The translations under genes and the position numbers were made by a program. A DNA stretch of 64,000 bases, taken from positions 9,709,554 to 9,773,553 of the forward strand of contig JADWOT020000008.1 in NCBI GenBank assembly GCA_036345935.2, given 5' to 3'. Within the stretch, counting starts at the first letter, position 1; the number at the start of each line of letters is the position of its first letter. Origin of the DNA: Taenia hydatigena (taxonomy: Eukaryota; Platyhelminthes; Cestoda; Cyclophyllidea; Taeniidae). The notes under the pieces were generated by a model. It searched no databases and had not been told where the DNA came from. It worked only from the letters and a program-made list of their open reading frames with translations. Positions 15,001 through 29,189 of this stretch are shown here, one piece after another.

Positions 15001-18000
15001 TTTACACAAATTGATGCTAATTAGTAAATTTAGCATGCTGAGGGTCTTTTTCTGTTGTTTAAATAGATATTCTGGGAAAGGTTCAAGTTATAATTTAGGG
15101 ATCTGTAAAATGCAAAACTCATGAGGTTGAGTTGCTCACTAAAGTTCATAGAAGCTCGGGGGAAGGAAACACGATGCTATTTTGATAACCTCGCTCTTGT
15201 GTTATTTAAAACTACCAGACACGATTAATAGAAAATTAAACCAGGTGAAGAGTAAGATCCCTGTAAAATATTTCTTGCTTTTATTATTAGGTACAAATCT
15301 TTTTACAATAGATAGCAGGACTTGAAAGCAAAATTTAATGACATATCCTTTGACTGACAATTAGCGAAATAATTCAGAACCACATTGTTCGTTGACCAAG
15401 ATGTAGACACTTGCTTCATAAAAACGAAACACCTAAGATCATTGGGAAGAAATTAATTAACATTTCAGTAGCGCATTTTTGGTGGAAGCTAGAAAATACT
15501 TGATAAAGCATCAACAGGTATGGAAAACAAAAAGCTGACAATTAGATCAATTTTAAAGATACTCTCTAAAGTAACTCCTGACTAGATTTTGTGCTTTCTA
15601 TAAGGTAAACACAGAACAGCTCCACAGATTAGGCTGAATCATCTAATTTCGACCCTTAAGATTAGGTGCACCTAAAATTATTGAAATCTGTAAATGAGTT
15701 TGCACTACCAAACTGTGGTTATTTGACCATGGAACAAATGTATTAAGTTTATTAGCTAACCGAATTAAAGCTATCATAATGATAGGGAGGCAGAACTGCT
15801 TTGATGGGCTGCCTTTCCCTACGTAGTGAACTATATCGTTGTGTTTTGAGGAGCTGCTAATTTGACGCCTGTTACAAACTTAAGCCCTCAAATGGGTTTT
15901 AAGGTGAAGGCAGTAAATTTTACCCCATGCGCTAAAATCAGCATTCAAGATCTAGAAACGTATGCACAATCAGTTCCTTTGCCTACACATTAGCATGTGT
16001 TTAGCGATGCTTCAGATACTCAGCATGCGGCAAAAGGCAGATCATGGCCAATAAAACATTAAAGTAAAACAATAAGAAGAAACCAAATCAATTTGCCGCA
16101 TAAGTTGCGTTTCGTCAACCCTTAAATTATTTACTCAGCAAGGTATTTTATGGATTCCTATTACGGAACCCGTGAATCAGAACGACATCTTTCATTGCCT
16201 CAAATCATGTATTAAAGAATTTCCAATCCTTAATTTGAGCAACTAGTAGACCACTACACATATATCGTAAACCCCGTTCCTACTAGGCATGCTAATTCAT
16301 TTTTCCCCAGCCTTAAGGAAGATGGTTTTATTTTTGTCTCATTAAGTTCTTTAAATGCACGGAGAAAAGAAACTTTGTTAAAGGTATGAAACGAAACGCA
16401 TTTGTGCAGAAAAAATCACCGTTTCCCATGTTTCTAAAAAAGGTCACATTAAATTTCAACCCCATTCAGGATAGAAGGAAGACGGAAATGATGTTAAGTT
16501 GTCGAAACAGCCTTGTCTAAACAGACTTTGAACGTGTTTAGTTGCAATTAAAACATTGTTAGTTTGGTAAGGACCTGCTAGTGATTGCAATTGTTGTTTT
16601 GAGGGAAGTAACAATAACCAAATACTCTCACGATTAGCATTTCGCAAAATGATTCAAAACTAAAAGTGACTGTTTAATAAATGGTTGAATACGATATACA
16701 TCACCAAGCAGACTCGCAATTAAGATTAAACCATATTTTGCACAAATATTGGAAATTTGTTGGGATTTTTTGGACTTTGCTTATCTTTTAAAAGTAGACT
16801 TCGATTTTAGTTTTAATAAACGCTATGCCTCCCCCATAAAGCAAGCCAACGAGTGATGGATAATGCATTTTACTAACATAACCCCTTTTAGCAGTTTCAT
16901 TGCATTTTGCCACTCCGTGACCACTCTCATTGCACAGGTGACTGAAAGGGACCTTTTAAGCTAATTTGATTGCCTTCATTTTTTTTTAAATTGGCCAAAC
17001 TATGCTCATGTACGCAGAAATTTTTTTTTTTTTTCTGTTTGTTAAACTTACTGACTCAATGTTAGCTAGTTTGCAAGGCAACTAGGCTGAATTGGCTTGA
17101 CGGACGCCCGAATTGCGCTTTAAACTGTTCGACACAATCACACAAGATGCACTCTTCGAGAATCACTTCTCTGCGACTAGCAATTTTTAGTTCAGAGAGC
17201 TTTTAAACAGTCGTTGAATCTCTATTCAAGGTTTTACTAACTGTTCTGCATCACTGTGAGCTTCACATTTTACTTTTAAAGACAAATTGGCTCTGACTAG
17301 GGAATTTGCCACCAACTTGAGTATTTTGAACAACTGATTCGTTAAACCAATTATTTTTTTCGTTTAACCATCCAGCTATTAAGTTGTCTCTAAGTCGTGA
17401 GACTACCGCTAATTTTGGGAATGTACTTTTAAGTCTAGCGTTTGAAAAGAGCATTTACAGCCTAAATATGATGCACCGTTTATGGGTGTAACGATTCTTG
17501 TAACTGAGGTGTTTTTAGTAAAACATCTCCGGAATGTGTTTGACATCATGCAATACTTGTAAGTTTTGGTTTCAATCCCTTAGGGTTCTGCGCAGAAACA
17601 TTTCGAGCTCGATCCACTGTCAGGAAACTTGACGATAAAATCAGAACTGGATAGAGAAACGGAATCACATTACAGCTTCCAGGTAAGACTCGCTTCCAAT
17701 TCCAGTTTTACCAGAAATTCGAAATGTTGTGCAAAGCTTTTAATGACACAGAGTAGTGAATGAAAACTTAAGTCGTAGGCATGCGTATAATTAGAAACGG
17801 AGGAAAATACTGAAGACCTGAAGTTGGACATACGCATAGAGTTAGTTGGCGAGTAATCAGTCATTTATTAAACCAGTTGTGCTTGTTATATCAACCTAAG
17901 CACGCAATGTCTCGCCCAATGAATTGCCATAAAATTAAGATTCAAAGTCTGTATGCGAATACACTAATAAGAATGCATCAGTTGATAGAAATGCTCTCTT

Positions 18001-21000
18001 GTCACGAAGGGAGGCATTATCAAAGAAACTGGTTTTGAATTGATTTCTCTAAAATATGGAAGACGTTGGCATCCCACAACACGACCAAAAGCACTTTCAA
18101 AGGAAATCTGGCGACACAGAGTGGCATTGTAATCGCATTAAGTCATGGAAATGTGGGTAATAGAACTTTTAAAAGCCTTCTAAAGCTTTTAAGAGTTACC
18201 CTTGCTATCAATTTTTCACTAAGCGTTTGGTTAGGAGTTCAGTCCCCTAAATAGAATTCTAAAAATTGTCTCATCGACGTTTGTGTGTATAAATATTCAG
18301 AAACGTAGCAAACTAATGTAGGAATAAATCACTGCTTTCCAGTTTGTTATAGGATTCGGCCAACATTTTATGTCCATTTTTACAATTCCGTAGGAACAAT
18401 AGATGAGAAATTATGACAGATTAAACATGCTTCAATGAAAAACTGGGTAATTATGTGGTCTTGAGGGAACAAGCTACATTCAAACAATATTTCGGTTGTA
18501 TTTCTTACGTTCAACTTTAGGTATGGCATAATGGGCAGCAAAAATACATCTTATTCGACAACTACCAAAAATAGTGCTGGCACGGAACGCTCGGGCCCTT
18601 ATCACTAATGGGTAGTGGTACTTTTGTCAGTTGATCAACAAATAGGAGAATTGCAGACTCGAGCCCCTAGTGTATTTACCATTTACCAGTTCGCAACTGA
18701 CTTTTCACACCTTCAATTAGTGGTTATTGGTCATTTATAAGTTTTCTTGCAACCGTTTCTGCGGAGCCAAAAAGGAAGCAAACCGGTTAATTTGGAGGAA
18801 TGTCAAACCCAAATACTGATCTGGCATTTAGAAGAAGTAACGAGTCAGAATTAATGCGCTCCACATCAGAGGAAACAAAAACCATGGTGGAATGTGCAAT
18901 GGGCCATAGTTATCAGAGTTCCAAACTTTATTGTTGCCTTCTGCAGTGTGCAACCTTGTACCCTTAGTCGAATTGAAATGGTTGGGTTTAAAAAATCACT
19001 ATCACAACAAGTTAACTGCTGTAAGGCTACAACAAACTGACAGCAGCAATTTTAAGGGCCTAAAATAATCATTAACTTCATTTTTTAAAAAAACCACGAA
19101 AAACAAGATTTGATGTTTCGAATAAGCAGGCCACCAATTATTAATCATTTGACCATAAAGTGGATTTGGGTTGTCAAATCATACTAAAACCGTTTATCTG
19201 TTGAAGGACAGCTCAACACGACACTTCATTTATAGATATACGCAGTCGACAAAGGGACTCCACGACAGACGGCCTATTGCAGGGTCAACATTCAAGTTCT
19301 GGACATTAATGACAACTCCCCGAAATTTGTATACCCAACACAGATGAACCACACCATACATTTCTCTTCCTGGAACTCTCCAGTAAGTTCATGGCCAATT
19401 TCAATTTGAAAACACATATTTTATGCATGTTTGCCAAGTTGGCTGAGCACAACATTTTAATAAAAAATGAGTTCTTATACATCTAAATGACAATCGAAAG
19501 TTCGTTAATGGGTAAAAATGTCCGAATTAAGCATCAAACTTTCAGTAGGATATTAAAGGCTGGTTGAAAGCTTTCATTTTGATTTGAACCAATAGATTAA
19601 CCTTAGAGTTTCCTATGTACGCTCTTCACATTTCGCGTTCTATGGGGTGGTTTGTAATTGAACCGCATGGAACAAGGGGAGTACGACTTCCAAAACGTTT
19701 ATGGAATGCACGGCTTTGTTTAAATTGCAATTAAAGCATCTTGATATCAATTGCATTTAAAGAACCCCCACGTGCTTTGTAAAATTTTTTGATTTGATTT
19801 TATGAGAGACACTAAAAGCGGATTCGAGTGCAGCTGCAAAATTAAGGCAGGCTTATTTTATGAGACACGCAAAATAATCCAATTTGACAATTACTAAGCC
19901 TCCTACTTATCATCATTTTTTGTTCACTGCAGAACATGATAGGATATTGGCATTAAACAAATTTTAAACTGATATACCTAAAACTTAGTCGAAGATGGCA
20001 TAGTGAAAAGACTTTGATTAAATTTACAGTTTGCTGTTTTATTTTCCCTTTTTTCTGAAAGTAGTTCATGGCACCTTTTAAACACAATTGTTTTTTCTTA
20101 GGGAAGTCCGCTTTTAAAACTAACTGCCACGGACAAAGACACCGGCGTGAATGCAGAGAAGATTTTCCTTATTGCTGAAGGCAACGAAAAGGGGATTTTC
20201 CAGTTAGACCTACAGACAGGGGATTTGAGCCTTAAGCCCGGCCTTGATCCAATCAAAGTAGCAGGTCGCTACAACCTCAAGTTGGAGGTTAGTTCAATTA
20301 ACCTACACTGATGCTGCAAAACAATAATTTATCAAAGCAAAATCCTAGTGATTAGTGCATGCTTTTACCGACAGCTGCATGTTTATTAACGCCTTGAAGC
20401 AAAGTTCACTGTTAAATTCTGGTGGCTGATGTCCTCGGGCTTTTTTAGTTGTAAATAGACTGCAAAATCCATGGTGGGTTGCAAATTAAGGAGCATTTTA
20501 AGTAGAGTTGAGATGGACTGCCGACACCCAGAAGGTTTGGTATTTAAGGAGCCTACGATAGATGCCAAGATATATGCTTTGTCCCAATAACTTGGCCGTA
20601 AGAGCCAATTCAGCGGATGATATGCTTATTAGCCCCTCTTAAATATGCTGCACTATACAATCAGCCTTAGTACTTGCTTGCTATTGTTTTTCAGCTAACT
20701 AGACACTCAAATGGAACCGCTGAAATACTAATGGTACATGAGTGTTGATGAGACTGGGTCCAAGAAATTTCTTAATCCGAATAGCATATTAGGAATAATA
20801 GAACCCATTATACATACATCGCAGAAATAAAACAATAAACTAGGCAATACGTCAAACAGAACTACTGTCGAAAATAGTAACAAACACCATCAGTGTCTAT
20901 TCATCTAGTAAGGAGCGCAAATGAGGTGGGAATAATTATTCATTCCCATTATCTCGCAGTAAAAAGTAGAAATGGATAATGCATCAGTTACAAAATGAGC

Positions 21001-24000
21001 TTGCCTTCATGAGTCCAAAAAGTCGTGTTCAACATCCATTACTTAACAGTAACTGCACTGCGCCTGTGTATGCATCATGTAAGCATACCTTGATGATTAA
21101 ACAAGGGGTACATAAATGGACAAGCGAACGTGGGCAGTACGTAACCTCAAGAAAACGCTTTTACAAAGTAACTTATTTATACATTTTCTAGAAAATACTC
21201 ATCATGAACAAACTGTTATTCTTCGGCATTATTCCCTTAAGCGTAAATTTTGCCCATCTTCACCGCTGCTCTGTTAGTCTTTTTTAGCCCTCGAAGGCAA
21301 GGATGGTCTGTCTCCCATTTTCCTATTTCTTTGCTTATTTTGCTCGTATACTAAAAAAAGACAAACAGTAGGGGTTTCACATGGGTTTAAACGTAGTGCA
21401 ACTTTTACTAACAGGACTGCTGGTTGGATTGTCGGAGAAGTTTGCTGCTGTCTTTTACTCCATAAATTTTCATAGACTTGGAGAATCAAGCGCCACACAC
21501 ACATCTACACACGCAAACGACTGTTTCTGTAAAGCACGCATATTTTCATTAGTTTGAGTGAAAATATTCAAAAATTGTCCCGAATTGACTGTGACAGCTA
21601 AAGCGCCTAAAACAATGAAAAACACAGCATACACAAACTGTCGAAGTTGATCACATCGACGATTTTTATGAGAATGGAATCATTGTCCTTAAAAAAATTT
21701 GATTTATTAATGCCAATTAGTGAATAACTTCTTAACAACCCGTCCTTTTGCCCATTACAAATTGAACGTCTGCTCCTCTCGAACTCTTCCCGTTGGCGGT
21801 CTGTGCATAAATCTGCTTGAGATTTTAGCACAGCGTTTTCTTACAAATTATGAAGTCACAACGCCTTCCGCTCGCCACATACTTCCTTAAGCACAGCAGA
21901 GTTACAAAAGCTGTCCGTACTTCTGCATAGTAGAGCTGTGGCTGCTCAATGTCTAACTGCATGACTTGGGAAGCAGTACACATCCTGAAAACGTGTGAAT
22001 GCAAATGTCACACGGGCGGAGATTTCGATTGTTAAGGTACGCGATGACGGATCGCCTTCGTTGTCCGGCTTTACCTACATCACTGTGATCCTTGATGCTG
22101 CTCGACCACCTCCCAGTGCTCCAACTCCTTCTCCTGGTCAAATCGAAGTTGCAAAAAATTCTCTAAAGGAGAGCAAGGATATTTTAAAACCAGATCGAGG
22201 GGTCAGAGACCGTCACCTCCCTTATACTGATCAACGTGGCAGGCCCACAGAGAATTATCAGGACCGGGAGGAGGGTGTAGATGGTTACTTTGGAGGCGAA
22301 CACACCCTCATCCTCATAATCTGCCTCTCTGCAATTGCCACAATGCTCGTCCTTATCCTCTTCATCATCCTTGCGTGGATGCGACGGCGGAGTTTGCTGG
22401 CGGCGGCGCGAAGGAGCAACCACCACGGAATAGCACCAGGAACAAGTTCAGCGCAGGAGCAGCTCAAGACGCTATTTGTAGAGGGTTTGCCTAGGGCCTC
22501 AAATCTGGCCTCACCGACTAGCTGGGGGGAAGGAAAGCTTGATGATACATCGACGACTGCTACATTGACGAAGCGAGCATCCCCCGTGTATTGGCTGAAG
22601 ACGACAATGTGCTCCAAGGGGGCACTCGATGGAAAGAATGTAAGGACCCTCAACCTTGGTTCCTGACTTCTTACTTTTATGTAACGACCACATTTCTACT
22701 TGTTAAAATTATCAAAGAAAAAAACGGCTGTCAGCATTGTGCTAAAAATGATAATACCGATGATTTAAAAGGTCGTGGTGTGGAATTTTTTGTTCCCTCA
22801 CACGCAGATTCATCTGCAAGCCGTAAAAGGTAACGGCTCCGAACTTTTGGACGAAAGCATCACACCAACGTTGTTCCACGACCCACAGCAGGCAAACAAC
22901 TGCCTGTACACTGCTTTGCCGGGTCGTAAGATGGTCTTCCACAACTCAACTGGCGATGCAACACCTGTGATTGCCTGTGACGATCGGGGCGATGCCTATC
23001 TCTCCATTCCCACCACGAGCTTCTCCGGTAGTCCCACCAAGTACATTGTTGACTTTCCTATCGGCTCAGGTACGGTTTCATTTATCTTCTCCCCTACACC
23101 CATGCAAGCTAGAGTATGTTTCTGGTAGTTGAGTTGTAAAAATGAAGTTCATTTTCTCTTATGCAGAAGTTTACGCTGAAGAGCCAAGTAAGGAAAGATC
23201 TGATATGCTTCTCTCTCAAATATTAGGATGAAAAGTGATGTGTGAATGGGGTGCTTTTCAAAGGTATTTTAGGAGTCACAATGTGGATGATCTCAAGCTC
23301 AGGATGAATGTGCACACAGTAGGTATTTTCAGTTACTAAGTTCCAAGAACTGAAAGGCAAATTAATGCTTTATAATGGCGGGGCGTTTAGCATTTTATGT
23401 ACTGCAGAAAAGTGAACTGAAAAAAAAACATTTATCTGCACCCAATAGAGTTCACATTTTGCTTGAAAAATCGCTTCCATCCTCTGCTATAACTTTCCTA
23501 ATCACATCTATTTTTAACCTATTCAAATTACTTTTTAGTTGGTGGAATAATACTATTTGCAGGTAAAAGAACGAAGAAATTTGCGCCAAAACGCATCAAG
23601 CAAACTGCGTTTGTGGATGGGGGTTAAGTTGTCTTCCTGCCTTTTAGCATACCAGTCGTTAATCCGACCAGCACACGAGTCTGAGCAGGAATCGTTACCA
23701 CGACCCAATCCCGTTAAACCGGGCGTCTATCGCAATGTTTGCAACAGTCTCCCCGACCCCACAGCAAAAGGCGCAGGTTTGGGTAAAGGAGAGGTTCTGC
23801 AGAAGGGCTCTGAACCCTCCAGTGAGTCGCACCAGCCACATGAGGCGCAACTCAGGTGGTGCAAGACCATCGACCGCGAGGCCACTTTAGGCGATGCAAG
23901 CGACGATGTAGAGATCTTTCCGCGTCTCGCCAAAAAGTCGGTCGAGTTTGCCCAGAGCGGGGATGAAGAGTGCTTGCTGGTGCTTCCATCCGACGAAGAA

Positions 24001-24090
24001 CTTCATGACGAAGAAGGAGACGAGCAAGGGGAGCAGCAGCGGCTCCAGCGAACCGGGACTTTCTGCCATCTTCCTTCGTCTTTTGTATAG
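6908..24090 (+). CDS. Non-clustered protocadherin, 7 cadherin repeats, single-pass membrane protein
   Basis: Calcium-dependent cell-adhesion receptor. Predicted exons: 6908-9085, 17584-17682, 19236-19382, 20102-20287, 22037-22639, 22808-23069 or -23113, and 23563-24090; all joins up to 22808 are phase 0. The frame is open from 6827, but the Met at 6908 is preferred because it directly precedes a signal peptide (hydrophobic core VQLILAIFSLLV). Seven EC repeats follow: EC1 about 28-176 (with the protocadherin-type LDRDTLC), EC2 195-340, EC3 345-453, EC4 468-573, EC5 578-683, EC6 688-790, EC7 796-890. Calcium linker motifs GDVNDHAP, EDINDEAP, TDENDNDP, LDRNDHAP and LDINDNSP end successive repeats. 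A membrane helix lies at about 960-984, followed by MRRR, fixing the C-terminus inside the cell. The total is about 1325-1348 aa depending on the last splice. The seven-EC layout resembles delta-1 protocadherins, but I do not see the CM1/CM2 tail motifs. The exon 5 acceptor could lie 15 nt upstream at 22022. Confidence 0.93.
9086..17583 (+). other. Protocadherin intron 1 (about 8.5 kb)
   Basis: It starts with GTAAGT and ends in a TTAG acceptor just before GGTTCTGCG. I find no cadherin-like or other recognisable exon inside. The longest open frames (86-102 codons, for example 12331-12639 + and 14487-14777 -) have no family motif. A run of about 15 T lies near 17023-17037. An intron of this size in the middle of EC6 may carry regulatory elements, but none can be named. 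Confidence 0.7.
17584..20287 (+). CDS. Protocadherin exons 2-4: rest of EC6 and most of EC7
   Basis: Exon 2 (17584-17682, 33 codons) carries the FELDPLSGNL and ELDRETE strands of EC6. Exon 3 (19236-19382, 49 codons) carries AVDKGTPR and the LDINDNSP linker. Exon 4 (20102-20287, 62 codons) carries TATDKDTG and FQLDLQTGDL of EC7. All three are bounded by AG and GTAAG/GTTAG and are phase 0, so each is a multiple of three. EC7 looks degenerate: its first strand (IHFSSWNSP) lacks the usual V.E..P, and the LDRE strand is replaced by GLDPIKVAG. The introns between these exons (1.55 kb, 0.72 kb) show nothing else. Confidence 0.92.
22037..24090 (+). CDS. Protocadherin exons 5-7: end of EC7, transmembrane helix, cytoplasmic tail
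   Basis: Exon 5 (22037-22639) begins VRDDGSPSLSG, the last strand of EC7. It continues through a proline-rich juxtamembrane stretch to a 25-residue hydrophobic helix (about 22304-22378) followed by WMRRR. Exon 6 starts at 22808 after CACGCAG. The tail contains an acidic segment near the end (SDEELHDEEGDEQGE) and stops at TAG 24088-24090. Joining exons 6 and 7 is ambiguous. Either exon 6 ends at 23113 (GTATGT donor, phase 0) and exon 7 is continuous, or it ends at 23069 (GTACGG) and a further 25 nt intron at 23623-23647 restores the frame. Confidence 0.85.
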
Positions 24091-27000
24091 TTTATGTTCG
24101 CGTGTTAAGTTGAAACCTAGAGACGCGCGTGAAACAAGACGGCGTTTTAATTTTTGCGCCTCAGATTTGGGTTCCACGGTTGTCGTCTGACATACTCTGT
24201 TGCCATTTGGGCCAAACTATTTGAGAAATGCATTAAATGGCTTCCTAACTTACGATAGACTCTATTAATCACAATTAAACTAATCAATTAATTAAACATT
24301 ACCATCATGTCATACTAGCCAAATAGAAACAAAAATGGCTTGAAAATTTGACATGAACTGTTTTGCTTTCGTCTAATATTTCTTCAGTGGTCTTCAAAGG
24401 CAACAGCCAAAGATATCTTGTCTGCTTCACAGGTATTTTAAGATGTTTAGTAGATCGTGTCTTGTTAAAATTGGAGATTACCTAAACCTGATCAAACCTT
24501 GAAGCGAAAATAAGAATAGGGCTAAAATTGGAATAAAGAGCAGTATCATGTAAGTGGATGAAATGTGTAACTAAAGCGTTGACATGCGTCTAAAACCGTT
24601 AAGAAGTGAGTGGCTGACCCGTTTCTGACGTAATTTCGGCTGCAAGCACAAACGTGGCATCATTCAAACCTGTGCCCCGAACCTTTTAATTATCACTGCT
24701 GCTGAATATTCTAAAATCTGCAACATGTGCAATTACTTAAAGATAGTGTAAAGTGGGTGTGCTAATGATCTCATGCCCCGCTGCAAATGCAACAATCTTT
24801 TAAAATCAAAAAATACAACAATTTCTCAAATATGTCATTCCATAAACTTGAGTAAATTGATAGATTAAGTGCCAAGTATTTATCAATGTTGTCTAAATTG
24901 CTGCTCTTTGCCGCAAAAGACTTGCTTGTCCAGAGATAATTGTGATTCGAGTGCTGGCATTCATTTCTTTTAAATGGATTCAATTGGGGTAAATAGAAGG
25001 CAAAGCTGGATAACAGCTTGTCATCTGGCAGGGGGTTTACAGATTATGCTGCTTGATAGTACAGATTTTAGCACCCACAGCCTTGAAGCGATTCGTGTGA
25101 AAAAGGAAAGTTGAATTCAAAATGTTAGAAACTGAGTCTGAAATCGGTTGCGTAAGAATTTGTTTGAGATAGCACATTTTACTTGTAGTCCAGTGAGGTC
25201 GAAACTTTTCCACTTAGAGTAAAATGATTCTGCTCGTAGCCCTAATATCATTGGTTTTTAGGATAAGTTAGTCCAATATTTAACTAGCACGAAGACTTCG
25301 ACAGAAGAAGTTTTTTCTAAAGTACATTAGTAAAAGGGAGATTAACCTCGTTTTCCATTGCGGTGTGGAAAACACTCTTTTCAACGGTTTACTTACATGG
25401 GTGAAGCATCTCTTCATAGCTATAATCACACACACGCGACTCTTGGCTTTCTGAGGTTTTTAGGTGTAATTTTCTGGATGGGAGGCAATTTGGGGTTTCT
25501 CATGCTGGTCTTACACCGTTCCTCCCTCAACCTCGCCTGTTTCTCACGAGAGTTGTTGCTTTAGCGTTTGAATTAAAGTGTTCGTGCGCGTGAGAACGGA
25601 TTGACTCGAGTAAATGAAAATAGATGCTTCCAAGATGAGTAGATTTAACTTTCCAAAAAGCTACCTCCCTTTTGGAGAGGATACAAGGACGCCTTAGTGG
25701 CATAAAGTGGAAGAAGTAAAACCCCTTTACATAATTCGTGCGCGTCGTTAGGTGTAGGAAAATCAAAACAAATCAGATAACTTTTACTGTTCTTTAGATG
25801 TTGCGTAAAACAATTTTTCCTTTAGTTTATTGCTTAAATTGGTGCTTTTCCTTGTATTGCACGATCAAGTACCGCCTACTTCAAATATCGTATGGTTACT
25901 TTGTTTTAAAGCTAATCTGGGTTGGTCTAGGCACACATTTCTTTTGAAAACATCTTCAATATGGCAGATGATTTTTGACAATATACTTAAGTAGTTTTAC
26001 ATAATAAGGATCTTTTGTCATGCGAGACTATGTCATCCTTTGGCAATGTATGACGACAACACATATTTCGCCTGCTGCTCTCATTTTAAGAATGTGAAGG
26101 CGACTATCAATGCTTGAAAAAATTCTGATTTGTAATGTTATATAGTATAGATGATAATGGGCACTAGTAGAATAAGTATTAAATATCTAAGAATTAAGGT
26201 CAGGACAAACACTAAACGTGAAATTTACACCTTATTAATACGGCAATGGTTAGAGCAATTTTTATGGCATTTTTTATGCAGGAAGTCAGAACCCATAATC
26301 GAGTGAGAAAGAGCACGAAACAGTGCCGTAGAGGGCACATATTTTTTGATAAATGAACTGACATCCATTTTTTCTAGAGTAAGCAGGCAAAAGTGGCCTT
26401 CAAAACTGTCATCAAGTGCACCACACCAAATAGGATTCGGATGTTCAGATTTATTTGTCAAATTTACTGTCATACACCTCAACATTTATGCAAAATATGT
26501 TAATTGGTGAGTGAAAACTGAACAGTCAGCCAAAAATTGACATGACTGCCTACCCTGCGTGAAAATTTGCAAAAAACGTAAAAATGTCAAACACTGCCCT
26601 GTCAACTGAAACTAGTAGCGTTGAATACTCCATTCTTGTGAAATTTCATTTCAACTAGAATTGACTAATTAAGGCACGTATTTGCATCGTCAAAATTGCG
26701 TAAAAATGCAACTTTTACTAATTTTAGTCACCACTATGGGATGCCTCGTGACTGAAGTTTCTTAAAAGATCTCGGCATTTCAATAACTAGAACCTGTGAT
26801 AGTCCGAGTGTTACAAGTGGTAGTTGTACCCATTTGCCTGCTGATTCGACCAATCACAACAGGGGAGTTCGGCTCTTGCAAATGTATTAAAGCTGAAGTG
26901 CATGTACAGCTGTCTTGTAAATTATCATGCTTTTTGTAAAGTTGGACTAGACCGCGTTCGTGTGAATGCCTCCAAATGATCAATGAAATAAGGCTGTTCC

Positions 27001-29189
27001 CCCTTTTTGTACTGGGTTTTGGTTACATTGGAAGAAAATGAGGAAATTTAATCGGCTAAATTCATATTGCACTCATGGGAGTAGTTTGCTGAACTTAACA
27101 TTAGGCTTGCAATGTTTTCACTTTGACATAGAATTAACCTGCCTGATGAGGCACTTTTGCAATTTTTTATCGCTTTTAGGCTTGACATTGTGATGTTCGT
27201 AAAATCGTCCTAAACATGTAAGGGATTTCGCTTATGTAACGCTTAGTTGCTTTTGAGGACCTTGTTTTCCAAGCACATATTTACTACCATGAGCAGTTTT
27301 CCATTTCGAGTAGGAAATACTTGGGAGGTATCCCTCACCTACTGAAATAGAAGTAGTAACCTGTTTCTATTGCAGCAATTATCCTTAATAAATAAAACTC
27401 TTGCGTCACAGATGCGAATAATAGTTCCATGAGGAGACGCAATTAGTTATGCGATAAGTTGCAGAAGAGGACACTGAAAGAAGTACTTAAGTAAATCTTC
27501 ACAAGAAGCGACTAGCTGCTTATGAGCCAAGTTGAAATTTTCAGAAGGGTGATTGGCGTTAAAGGTAAGCGAATCAGTGTATCGAGGAAACGTCCCAGTA
27601 AAGGAAAGTGATTTATGAAAAAGTGAAATACATTAGCTTTCCGTGAAAGCTGTGTCTTTTAATAGAGCCCTCTGTTAGTACTAGCAAGTGGCAGACAACA
27701 CCACCTGGAGCCATGCGCACAGATGCTGCAAATGCTATTTCCACATAACTTAAAACGCATTTCTATTTCAGTTATCGTTTTTGTTGCCAACTAGCGTAAG
27801 TGTATCTTAAGTGAAACGGTATGCTAAAGGAACTTTTGATCTGAGCGAATAAATTTGAGAGGAAATTCCCTTTTCATAAAAACTTTGTGCTTTCAGTTGG
27901 GTATTCATTTAGGGTGATAACATGCTGAAGTTAGGCTTGCTGATCCAAATCAAAGCCTACTAAGCGTATCGTCTTGGTGATAGCGGAGGTGGAAATAGCG
28001 AGCACAATTGTGGATGCTGATAATATCAACATTTTTACTAAAAGCGGTTCGCCAGTAAGTGATAAAGTATTTTTGCAGAAACTGGCTGCGCATCATTGCA
28101 CGATGCAAATGCTCAGCGAGAACAACTTGGTGCGTGTCTGCCAAGCAGGGGCGATACATTAGCCGTCTAGAGAATGGCCGCATTTGAAGGGACGAGGGGC
28201 GTCGAATTGAGTTATTTCCCTTTTCACAATTGTACGTTCCTTAAACAAACTATTTAAAGTGACATTTTTACGAGATTATCCTTTTATTGCAGTCAAGTAC
28301 TAAACGGCTCCTTAAAGATCCAAGAATAATAAGCTGTGATTAATGAGTCAATGGAGAAGCTAACCTCGATCAAAGATTGTGAACTCATTTTCCTGTTAAT
28401 ATGCTCAAAAATTCAAATAAAAGCGGGCCAATCCATAGTGAGGACACACCCTCGGTTATGAGGGGCGAAAAAGGGAACATTGTGGACATCATTGGTCTTC
28501 TTTTGTCCTCAGAAAACTCCTGGTGGCGGAAAGCGAAACCAATCTTAAGGGACCGCCATCCTAACTTCTACTGAGGGAGTGCATACACTAGGGATGGAAG
28601 AATCGGTGACGACCCATAGCAGGAAGGCTAAGAACGACCTTTACCTTCGGCAACTACCCTAGCCCCTTGTCCTGCAGCAAAGCTATTAACAACGGAACAG
28701 ATGCCAGCCGTGAACCATTTGGAAAAAACTTTGTTACGGAGTTTCCCCAATATACTAGCACAAAGGTGTTGGCAATGTAAACAGGCACGAAATCCTGTCC
28801 CCGCGGAACTGTGCCAATTCCCGCACCCCCTTTCATAAATCTGCTTTTAGGTTGGTGTTCCAACGTCCAGCTAGGGAAACGCTTTATAGTCAGCAGAATT
28901 CTCTGCTCCTGATTCCAGTTCCCAAACCGAACGAAACTGCGGATTCAGTAGAATTGCCAGGAGAGATCAGTGACTTTGAGGTCAAGTATCGCCTCAGTAG
29001 CATAGAAATTTGATGACTGGCACGGTTAGCTAGTGGGTTTTTATCATCGCTGATTACGTTGTGATAGCCAACGTGGGGGACTGACTAAGGTGAGCGCCGA
29101 GGAAGTTGCTCAAAAGAAGAGAAGGGCCATGTAATACGTTTGCCGTTCGCTAGATTCTCGGTTTCAACCACTTGGTTAGTCATTTTGCC

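Noticed and set aside
22184..22653. Minus-strand open frames of 80 and 122 codons (22184-22426, 22285-22653)
   Set aside because: They lie antisense to the protocadherin transmembrane exon; the plus-strand frame has the membrane helix and fits the gene.
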